Assembly (NCBI GenBank): GCA_963924555.1
Contig: OZ004581.1
Location: forward strand, 1,860,001-1,924,000
Length of the DNA: 64,000 nt
Reading direction: 5' to 3'
DNA from: Crambe crambe
Lineage: Eukaryota; Porifera; Demospongiae; Poecilosclerida; Crambeidae
This document shows positions 54,326 to 64,000 of this stretch, piece by piece (the first letter of the stretch is position 1; the number at the start of each line of letters is the position of its first letter). Under the pieces are notes generated by a model, which worked only from the letters and a program-made list of their open reading frames with translations, had not been told where the DNA came from and ran no database searches. The position numbers were made by a program, and so were the translations under genes.

Positions 54326-57300
54326 GTGGATCAGACCCTTTCTGCAGGGAAGGGGTGCATGGGCTCGATCATAGGTCTATCACAATGATTGACTCCAACT
54401 CACTCAATGAAAGGTTCTCATGATAACAGTAGCTATATAGCTAGTGTACTACTTCTAGTACCCCAAGAAGTTGGTATCTCCATTAATCAACCTGCAATAT
54501 ACTGAAGTCCATTTGCCTCGTGCATGCAACAGTAAGCTTACCACAGTTATCAGAGAGTATATGATAATACTCTTTAAGTAGGGATGGTATCCAATCTTTG
54601 ATCGTTTACTCTATTTGAACTCACTATCACTGTGAACGGACAAGTAGTCCCTTCCCTGTGCTTGTATCTATCCCTCCTACTCAGCTGGCAAGCCTGTTAG
54701 GGTTGGATGTAGCTAGCTAGCTGTGAACTCAGTTGGAGAGATGCATCCAAGTGGTGTGGCTGTTGATAGTATATATGAACTGGACTTGTGTACATTGTAG
54801 AAGCAAGGAATGCAACTAAGCAAAGACATAATCTTTGATTCAATGTGAATGTAGCTGGCTAACAGATGTTGCTGTAGCAGGAGATTATAATACATGTACA
54901 GAGCATTCCAGAGACAAGTGTGTAATGCTCCTACATCACGTGATTCTTGGTTGCTGCGCGCATGCGCTGACTACACTCGGATGAAAGGGGCGGGCACTGC
55001 TAGACGAATTCTAGCCCTGAGTTATCTCTCCTCGAGGAGTCTTTGTGAAAAAAAACGATGCTTAAAGGGATTGATCTAGCCCCTACTCGTGTAGTACCGC
55101 TCCGGTCTCCACCGATAAAGAAAACTCGGCTGGCTGCGGAATACGAGCCTACTGAAAGCGAAGAAAATAATTCTGATCGTAAGATCCAGTGTAGTGAAAA
55201 TGAGGCCGCTGAAAGGAGTGGTGGAACCATTATTAACTATGAAGAAACAAGTGAAGAAACGAGGTAAATACGATAGTTAGGTTGAAAGGTTTCAAGTGCC
55301 ATGGTGGGGGTGTTTTACATTTTAACTGCCTCCATAATACACAAGTATAAATCAGCTATCACAACCTCACCGTTATCTGTGACCCTCTCTCCCCCTTCCC
55401 CCCTCCCCCCTCCACCTCCCTCTTCCCTTCCCCCTCCCCCCAGAAAATAATTTTTATCAGTGTATTCGAATACACAGTTTATCCGATCCAGAGAAAGTTA
55501 TGAGAACCTTCAGGAGCCAGCGTGAAGCTCTAAAGGACATCATCAGCAATGATTTACCGAGTATGACAAACAAGTTATATGCTCAGAGAATTATTTCTAA
55601 AGAAACTTACGATAAAGCCTTGAACGAGATGCATACTCCAACTATCAGGACTATGGCATTACTAGATGCTATTGAGTCAAAGATCACAGCAGAGCCACTG
55701 AATTTCATCAAATTCATCAGCATCCTGAACTCTGAACCTTACTGCCATGATTTAGCTGATATGTTGATCAAGAACTATTGTAAGTCATCAAATTATAGCT
55801 ATAGAGTTCCCATAGCTACTCTTGTTTACATTATCTTGTAGGTACAACTCCAGCTAAACCTATTAGCTGTCCAGCTACTTCTCCAGCCATCTCTCGCTAT
55901 TCTGAATACCTCAAGGGGGTGTATGAAAGGTTTTTGGTTTCCAGTGATGGCAAGTTCCCTCCCACGCCTAGTAGGAAGTACATAAACCTTGCAGTGGTAC
56001 ACCACATGCCACGTGATTTAGACGAAGTAATGAAGCATACCTTGCATGGTAAAGTCGATGAAATTCTTAGAGGTAAAAAGGAAATAAGCATTGAAGATAT
56101 TTTTGAGCCAGTTGAAAACCACAGTCACCTGCCATTAGTTTTGGTAGAGGGTCCACCTGGAGTAGGCAAGAGTACTTTGGCTTGGGAACTCTGTAGGAGG
56201 TGGGACGAGATTCCTTCTATGAGGCAGTTCTATTTGGTTGTGCTCCTCAGATTAAGGGAAAAGCATGTACAGCAGATAAAGAAAATTGTTGATCTGTTTC
56301 ATCATGAGAAGAGAAGTTTAAAGAAATCTGTAGCCAAGGAGGTAGTTGATTCTGATGGTAAGGGAGTATTGTTCATCCTTGATGGCTTTGATGAGTTCCC
56401 TAACTCTTTACGGCATGATGGACTTTTGATCAATCTCATCACAGGACGTGCTCTACCGAAGTCTACAGTTTTAGTAACTAGCAGACCTTCAGCTACAACT
56501 GACCTCCTTGAAAGCTGTCGTCCTCAAGTACAAAAGCATATCGAAATCCTAGGTTTCACTCGAGAATGTGTCAAGGAGTACGCCTCCAGTGTCTTTTCAT
56601 CTGAGCCAAAAATGCTAGATGACTTCTTGACTTACATATCAGCCTCTGGTAATCCTGTTATCAACAGCTTGATGTACATCCCCCTTAATGCAGCTATAGT
56701 TGTGGAGATATACAGAAATAGCAGGAGAACTGGGGGTCCTGTACCCAAGACATTGACACAGTTATACACTAAGTTATGTCTTGTACTACTACGAAGGTAT
56801 CTAAAAAATGAAGATCAGTCCGACCATGCATGCTTGAATAGTTTTTCAGATCTCTCTGAAGATCACTGTCGTTATTTTACTAAACTGTCAGAAGTAGCTT
56901 TTGAGGGATGTAAAGAAAACAGAGTAATTTTTTATAGCAATAATTTGCCCAGAGATTTGATACATTTTGGCTTTCTTGATGTGGTATCATCTATTTACGG
57001 TGAAGGTGGAGACTCACATAATTTCCTCCATTTCACTCTACAAGAATTCTTAGTGGCTTACCACATTTCCCAGCTTCCTCATCATGACGGCTTAGAGGTG
57101 TTCAAACATTATGGTAGTGATGAGCGTTGGAATATCGTGTGGAGATTCGTGGCTGGTTTGACTGGTTTAGAATATTTCAAGGGGAATTCCATGAAAAGTG
57201 AAGCTTTTGTAATCAGTGAGTCACAGTTATCTTGCTTGTTGATTCAATGTTTGTATGAAGCCCAAATCACCGAGTTCGATTTGCAGACAACTTTTAAAAG

Positions 57301-58275
57301 TGGCAGAATATCAGTTCAGAACATATCAGCCCCTCTAGACAAATTTGCACTGGGCTATTGTATTGCTAACAGTGCCCCTACAACATCCTGGGATGTGGAG
57401 TTGCGTGATAATTCGACAAGTAGTTTTATTTGGGGGCTTAAGTCAAGAGAACAGTGCACAGGGATTCTTACTTCATTACGACTGAACACTTGCTCACTTA
57501 CGGCTGATTTTAAGGAGTGTCCAGCAAGCATCTTGCAAAGTATCACTAATCTTTATTTCCATAGTACAGGAATAGCAGTAACTTCACTATCAATACGACA
57601 TTTAGCTGAAATGATTGCTTCCTTGAATAGTTTAAGCACACTAAGAATTCAAGCATTATCCCTACGTGCCCACCAGCCACAGACTGGATCCCAAGCTCTA
57701 CTGCCTTTTGTTGATCTTACTAGTTTAGTACATCAGCTCCTCCATAGCAAAGTGTCCAGCCTATCCATTGGTAACGTGGACTTCAGCATTTTGCAGGATG
57801 ATAATTTTCTTGATGCAATGGCCAAGCTTGTCCATCCGTTTTCTGGGCAACTTAAATCTTTAAATATTCAATCTCTTTCTGGCCTTAACCATGCAAATCG
57901 ATTTTTAAATTTAATCTTTGGTCTTTCATCACTACAGAAACTGCATATCAACCTTGACTATCCAAGTTCACTTACTCGACTTGAAACAAATAGGTGTCTG
58001 ACTCACTTAACTCTGAAATATTATGAGCTGGATGAAACTAGTGCCATGTCATTAGCATGTGTACTGCAAGAGAATATAACTCTTCAATATCTAGCTTTAA
58101 AATGGAGCCAGTCTTCATGGAAAGCAATTGAAACTATGCTGAATGGACTTAAAATGAATACAGATTTACAAGAGTTGAAGTTCCGTGTTCCTAGGACCAT
58201 GAAACCACCGCTAGATCACCCTGTACTTAATTCTGATACTCGCATCACTTGGTGTAATGATTTACTATAGCTAGC
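54326..58275 (+). repeat. 4 kb segmental duplication, downstream copy
   Basis: Matches 34967-38995. In the 5' flank it lacks about 51 bp present at 35540-35590. The shorter form can be explained by deletion between two short CATG-containing repeats. Confidence 0.95.
55058..58270 (+). CDS. CARD-NACHT-LRR NOD-like receptor (intact copy)
   Basis: Three exons and about 985 residues. Exon 1 (ATG 55058) encodes a charged leader MLKGIDLAPTRVVPL... and ends at about 55250 (phase 1) or 55263. Exon 2, from 55444 after a C-rich polypyrimidine tract to 55779, encodes a CARD-like death fold (LKDIISNDLPSMTNKLYAQR...AESLLDAIESKI-type pattern, here MALLDAIESKITAEPLNFIK). After a 62 nt intron, exon 3 (55842-58270) gives linker AKPISCPATSPAISRYSEY; NACHT NTPase with Walker A EGPPGVGKSTLAW (about residue 278), Walker B GVLFILDGFDEFP (about 348) and TSRPSAT; winged-helix-like FLDVVSSIYGE...FTLQEFLVAYHI; and a C-terminal leucine-rich region (LTRLETNRCLTHLTLKYYEL). 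Such proteins are cytosolic pattern sensors that oligomerise through NACHT and recruit CARD partners; sponges have expanded the family. The ligand is unknown. Confidence 0.92.
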
Positions 58276-58525
58276 TAGCTACAGTGTACTTTCTACTAGT
58301 AATTTTTATCGCTATTATTTCATCACTCTTGTATCATATGTCTACAATGCACACTGACTGACAGCAATGTTGAAGCCAAACATGCTAGAACGAACACTTC
58401 TAATATTGGGGGCTTTTCCCATAGAGCGAGCTCACCGTCACAATACGTCTCAGAACGTGACCGTCATGTGATCAGTTATAGCTAGTGCATCTCTTTCGTC
58501 TATCACGCGCAGTAACACTTCTACC
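58276..58525 (+). promoter_or_regulatory. Intergenic space between NLR genes, promoter of third NLR
   Basis: Only 255 bp separate the stop codon of the intact CARD NLR from the start codon of the next NLR in the same direction, so this interval must hold the terminator of one and the promoter of the other. It contains CCGTCACAATACGTC and GTGACCGTCATGTGATCA segments, but no confident TATA box. Confidence 0.45.
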
Positions 58526-61500
58526 ATGTCATTGTGGAAAGGACACAAACCTAACAAAGCAAAGCGAATATTTGAAGAGTTCCATGAAATCTCTACCAAA
58601 CGATTTGGTAAGTATTTTATAAAGTGAACTAGAAAAACTGCTGTTTATTGGTCACTTGGGAACCGGTATTTGGGATTAAAAAAGAGGTGGTCAGCCTTAT
58701 CATCTATAGGCTAAAACCTGAAGTAGGGGAAATCCCTCTTTTATAAAACCCTGATATCTAGCTATCTGACCAAATCTGGACTAATCAAATGGGGTGTCAT
58801 TTCTTGCTCTGGTCAGTTGTGCTCAAGTGTCTATACAGCTATATATCATTTTCCAGAAAAGCGAGACCTGAAAATGCTTCTTAAGGCCCTGTGCCAAGTG
58901 CATGCAGGTTGGACTAGCATTGGAGCTTCATGCTTACCTTCTCATGTCATCGAAGACCTGAAGAAAAAGTATGAAAAAAGTATGTACTATATAGCTAACT
59001 GCTGCTGAAGCTGTTAGCTATTGAGGTTTTTTGTTTGTTGTTATTGTTGTTGTTGTTGTTATTTTTCTTCATTGATTACAGAAAATTCTATCAAGGGGAT
59101 GATTTATGTACTTGATGCATGGATCAAAGGCTCAGATGACAAGTTTGTTCCTTGCTGGTGGTCTGTGGTGTATATTGTGGCTGATTCCGACCCTTTTCAT
59201 GCCAGGAGAATTGCTAAAGAATGGAAAGGTTAGCCAATGATGATATACATGCAGGGCAGGGTGGGTGGGGTTTCCCCTCCGTGAATATTGATTAATGACT
59301 GATGTGGCTCATAAAGAGTGATCCTTTTTTGATCATTAATTCTATTCACTTCTGTTCTATGGCTACAGAATATGAAAAGAATCAACTCTCAGATATTGCA
59401 ATGAAAGGAGACAGTACATCATTGAGTAAGTTTATAGCTGCTTAATAATAATATTAGATTATGTGGGTTTGTTTTTATAGTTGATATTGTGTCTGAAAAG
59501 AAGAGCATCACTGATGAGATAATTCGTTACCTTCTTCAAGTAGCAAACAAGTGGTTTGAGATTGGTGTGCTCCTTGGAGTGCCATTAAGTGACCTTGAGC
59601 TGATCAATGATATGGAACATAGCCCTAAGGAAAAGATAGAAAAATTGATTGATGTGAGTCACTGTGAGTATTAAATTTAGCTTGTATCACATTCATACAT
59701 AGCTAGTGCATTAGCAAAAGAGTTAGAATGCTATTCCAAGATGAAAATTTAATGTGAGCAAAATATTTTACAGAAATGGTTAGCCCTCTATTTTGAAGAT
59801 GATTCATTGGAACCCACTTTCCGAGTCTTGATTGATGCTGTTGCTCATGATGTGGGAGGAAGTGATAGGCAACTAGCTGAAACAATGGCTATTGAATCAC
59901 ATAAATTGATGTGAGTAAAGTGGCTATATTTAGTAATACAGATAACTACATGTGAATACAATATTATGCAGGCATACCACATCCTTATCATGTGACAGTG
60001 ACATTATGAGCCAGCCAGCCTCCGTCTCTAGATCACCACCCACATGCAGGGAACTCTCGATCTCCACAGGGCAGCATGGAGGAACTAGTAAACACAATAT
60101 ACAGGAAAGAGAATCTACTGCTCTGGCTAAACCTATTGGTTGTCCAGCTGCTTCTCCAGCCATCTCTCGCTATTCTGAGTACCTCAAAGGATTGTACGAA
60201 AGGTGTTTAGTTTCCAGTGATGGCAAGTTCCCTCCCACTCCTAGTAGGAAGTACATAAACCTTGCAGTGGTACACCACACACCACGTGATCAAGATGAAG
60301 TAATGAAGAATACCTTGCATGGTAAAGTCAATGAAATTCTTCAAGATAAACAAAAGATTAGTACCGAGGATATCTGCGAACCTGTTGAGCTTGACCGTCC
60401 ATTATCATTAGTCTTCATAGAAGGTCCTCCTGGAATAGGCAAGAGTACTTTGGCCTGGGAGCTGTGCAGGAGGTGGAAAGATATTCCATCAATGAGGGAG
60501 TACAACTTGGTGGTGCTTCTTAGGTTGAGAGAAAAGAAGATTCAGCAAATCCAAAATGCTAGTGATTTATTTCCTCATCTTGACTGTGACCTACAGCATT
60601 TTGTAGCTAAAGAAGTTGTTGATTTTAATGGTAAGGGGGTTTTATTCATTCTTGATGGTTTTGATGAGCTTCCTAGCTCCTTACGGCATGATGGACTTTT
60701 GATTGATCTCATCACAGGATGCGCTCTGCCGAAGTCCACAGTGATAGTAACTAGCAGACCTTCAGCTACTAAAGACTTCCTTGGTCCTCAAATATGTAAA
60801 CGTGTTGAGATCCTAGGTTTCACTCAAGAGTGTGTCAAGGAGTATGCCTCCAGTGTTTTTAAATCTGAGCCTAAACTGCTGGATGACTTCTTGACTTATG
60901 TATCAGCCTCTAGTAATCCTGCTATTAACAGCTTGATGTACGTTCCTCTCAATGCAGCTATAGTTGTAGAGGTATACAGAAATAGCAGGAAAACTGGTGG
61001 CCCTATACCCAAAACAGTGACACAATTATACACTCAACTTTGCCTTATATTATTACAAAGATATCTTCAAAATCAATCTAACTGCAGCTATTTTTTGAGT
61101 AAGTTCGTTGATCTTACTGATGAATCATATCAACATTTTCTACAGTTATCTCAAATAGCTTTTGAGGGACTGAAGAAAAATCAAGTGATCTTTTTGGCTA
61201 GTGATTTGCCTAGAGATTTGATTCATTTCGGTTTCCTTGATGTCGTATCTTCTATTTACAGTGAAGGTGGAGACTCCCACAACTTCCTCCATCTCACTGT
61301 GCAAGAGTTTTTAGCGGCTTACCACATTTCCCAGCTTCCCCATCAAAAGTGCCTAGAGGTGTTCAAACAGTATGGTAATAATAAGCATTGGAATGTGGTG
61401 TGGAGATTTTTATCTGGTTTGACTGGTTTTAAACATTTCAAAGGTGTTATAAACTCTGAAGCCTTCATGACTCTTAAGGACAATGAGATAAACCTGTCTC

Positions 61501-62432
61501 ACTTGTTAATTCAATGTATATATGAAGCACAAATCACTAAATTTGATTTATTAGGGTCTGCTTTTAAAAACTCTAATTATCTTTCAGCCACTGCCTCTTC
61601 CCCACTAGAGAAATTTGCATTAGGTTATTGTATTGCTAGTAGTGCCCCTACAGCATCCTGGAATATCAAATTAATTGGTGAGTCATCAAACAGTTTTGTT
61701 TGGGGGCTCAAGTGGAGATTGCCATGTAATGGTATTGTGCACAGAATCATAGTTCATGGTTGCACATGTATTACTTTCATATGGGACTGTCCAACAAGCT
61801 TCTTGCGTAGCATTACTTCTCTTGTTATTTATAATTGTACAATAAAAGGTCCAGGAGGATACCATTTAGCCAAATTGATTCCTTCCATGGATTGTTTAAG
61901 CACACTTGCAATTCAGTCGGTTTATCGTGATCTTCAACTAGAAAGCAATCACATCTCTGAAATATTGAATCAGCTTCCTCATAGTAAGGTATCCAGTCTC
62001 TCTCTTGGTCATTTGTCTCTTGTTGACACTGGAGATTTTCTCAGCTTATTGGCTAAGGCCATCAATCCATCTTTAGGGATACTTAAAGTTTTGAAATTGA
62101 GTATAATAAAGGGATTTGGTATCGTTGATAAACTTCTTGATTTATGCTTCAACCTTTCTTCCTTAGAAGAATTGCATATTTGTTTGGACAGATGGACTCC
62201 CTCACACAAGTCGTTTGCCCTACTTGAGACCAATACTTGTCTAACTCACTTGGCAATATGGTATCTTGAATCATTCACATATGATCACATCTTCAAACGT
62301 ATACTGCAAAAGAACTCTACCCTGAAATGTATAGCTTTGAAAGGAGTTTATCCAAGGCGCGAATGCACCTTAGCTGATCCTCGTGTCACTCACAGTACAG
62401 ATAACACACTACCAACATTTTATGAGAGCTAG
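58526..62432 (+). CDS. DEATH-DEATH-NACHT-LRR NOD-like receptor
   Basis: Seven exons fit together in frame to 1,059 residues: 58526-58607, 58857-58979, 59082-59228, 59369-59425, 59481-59653, 59774-59910 and 59972-62432, all with GT...AG borders. Exons 2-3 encode a first DEATH-like fold (LLKALCQVHAGWTSIGASCL...MIYVLDAWIKG...ARRIAKEW). Exons 5-6 encode a second, more canonical one (WFEIGVLLGVPLSDLELIND...KWLALYFEDD...PTFRVLIDAVA...RQLAETMA). Exon 7 gives a linker with ISRYSEYLKGLYERC; NACHT with EGPPGIGKSTLAWELCRRW (about 390), GVLFILDGFDELP (about 460) and TSRPSAT; HLTVQEFLAAYHI; and a C-terminal leucine-rich region. The NACHT and linker are close to those of the CARD gene next door, but the N-terminal signalling part is different. 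The protein probably senses or relays danger signals through DEATH-domain adaptors. Confidence 0.93.
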
Positions 62433-64000
62433 TGTAGCATCCATGGTGCATTTTCTTATGTGTTAGCACAATTATCAGTTTCCTTCATTTTCATAGTAAT
62501 ATGCACTGTTTTATTCTTGATTGATTTTGTTGTTTTGTTTGGTAATGATCACTACTTGCTTGTAACATGCACCCTCCCACTTAGTAATTTTTTCTATCTC
62601 TTTGGGAAGTGTGCTATTTTGATGACAAAGAAATCGTTATATAGTAATCTGTCAAACAATTCTAGTCTATAATTTACCTAACTTCATAAACTCTGTATAT
62701 GGATGAAAATTGAACTGGCTGAAATTTACTATAGTTGAGCTGCTTGAAACTTAAATCTGATACACTGGAACCAGATTATGGAGGAGCAGCTGGACTCAGG
62801 TACCAGAATCTGACTGGGGTGGACCTAAATCGGAATTGGTTCTGACATCTGGGAATAGGACTAGTTCTTTCAGGACCACTTTTAGGTTAAGGGGGGACAA
62901 AATACGCTGATTTGGCATTTCTCTCACCTGATTGCTCTCCCCCTCACTCTCACTACAGTGAGAAATCCTAGAATCAAGGAAGGAAAACTGCTGGTCAATA
63001 AAGCACTTGGAAAATGGTAGACCCTTTACCCAGAGAACCCCACCCATGCAGGGGTAGTCTCCCTTTAAGGGTCTGCTGTGTCAGACTAACACAGGGGCAA
63101 TCAGTCTTCTGACACAGGACAAATTAATATCCTATGACTATTTTCCTACTGTTACAATAGAAAGGAGTATAGCAGGTGTTCAAAGTCAGTGCAAATTAAG
63201 TGCTAGCTACATGTCACGATCGTCAACTGAATTGCCCCTGCCTTAGCTACCAAGGTAAAAGAGAGGTGTCCTCATTTCAGGGGTGAACACTAATGAGTGG
63301 GACATAGAAAAGTGTTCTGATTAGTCATTTCAGGGGTGAGTTTAATACATAAGAAACAGAAAAATGTCCTGATTAGAGAACCTTTTGTATTTGTGATTGT
63401 GTCATTGTGGTTTCTATTCACTCAGAGTTTGGAATTTGTACGTATGTAGCTAGTGGAGAATATCCATGCATCATTTTAGTCAGGGATGGTAAGTGTTGCA
63501 GGAACACCTGTGGAGAGGAGGGAGAGGAGACAGTGGACCAGGAAGGGACGGAAGAGAGGATATCAAGGAATGGATGGGAGGGGGATAAGGAAGAGAAGGG
63601 AAGGAGAGGAAGGGACAAAGGAAGATATGTACTGGCATACCTGCCAAGTACATGTATTAGCTACAGCTTTTCTAGAAATAATGTGTGAGAAGTGGAGTAG
63701 TGCCTCATGTGCGATATAAATTATACACTTCCCCAAGCATACTGAAGCCATGTTGAAGCCATGTGGAGGTCATGTGACAATATGGCTCACTGGAGATTTG
63801 TGATGGATGTCTGCCTCACAAAGTGATGACTATCACAACACATACGTGCCACACCTGTAGTAAAATTAATTAAAAAAACCCAAATAAATAAATGAACAGA
63901 CTTAGCTATTAACCATTAAATAAACCAAGTACCTTTGAAGGAGGAAAAAATAATACATTACAGGCTCTTAGAATGTTAGCTAATTGAGAGTTAAGCAGCA
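62433..64000. other. 3' flank of NLR and intergenic DNA
   Basis: No gene recognised. The stretch at 63250-63400 has two diverged units of TTTCAGGGGTGA...GTGTTCTGATTAG. Positions 63500-63620 are a purine-rich GGAGAGGA run that opens long meaningless frames. AATAAATAAATGAA near 63881 is the first clear AATAAA on the plus strand after the NLR but is 1.45 kb away. Confidence 0.45.

Noticed and set aside
63407-63719. Gly/Arg/Glu-rich overlapping frames
   Set aside because: Produced by a purine-rich low-complexity tract open in several frames and on both strands.

Overview
The window looks like nuclear DNA from a demosponge, most likely Amphimedon queenslandica or a close relative. This is inferred, not proven. 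The grounds are AT-rich intergenic DNA full of TAGC-type simple repeats, 45-60 nt introns with GTAAG...CAG borders, very dense small inverted-repeat transposons, and two gene families typical of sponge innate immunity: NLR genes (CARD or DEATH + NACHT + leucine-rich C-terminus) and very large interferon-inducible-type GTPases (VLIG/GVIN family).

Layout. Positions 1-700 hold a seven-unit tandem repeat that, read on the minus strand, has the anatomy of tandem micro-exons (33 or 36 nt exons, 45-59 nt introns, every exon a multiple of three). Positions 1,000-11,150 are a transposon graveyard: four copies of a roughly 0.65-0.75 kb element carrying an STPR-like coding remnant, nested elements with long perfect terminal inverted repeats sharing the core GGGATTGGAAACGG, and MITEs ending in CAGCGAGCGAGC. 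Positions 11,391-15,717 are a Ty3/gypsy-type LTR retrotransposon on the minus strand, with 156 bp LTRs, a CTCCT target duplication, gag, a GGGAAAC slippery site, and pol broken between RNase H and integrase.

The immune cluster fills the rest. A minus-strand VLIG GTPase (19,540-25,998) has no MACPF domain and has ATT where its paralogue has ATG. A repeat-rich spacer (26,000-34,966) holds a near-perfect 453 bp palindrome and a BEL/Pao pol scrap. A CARD-NACHT-LRR NLR pseudogene (35,749-38,975) lies in a roughly 4 kb block duplicated at 54,326-58,275. A plus-strand VLIG GTPase (45,109-52,794, 2,561 aa in one exon) carries a MACPF-like domain in front of the GTPase. It is followed by the intact NLR copy (55,058-58,270) and a third NLR (58,526-62,432) with two DEATH-like domains replacing the CARD.

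How the genes may work together (inference): NACHT receptors with CARD/DEATH adaptors sit beside giant dynamin-like GTPases, one fused to a perforin-type domain. This suggests a local cell-autonomous defence module of sensors, a membrane-acting GTPase and a possible pore-former. Only physical linkage is seen here. No tRNA, rRNA or CRISPR array was recognised.
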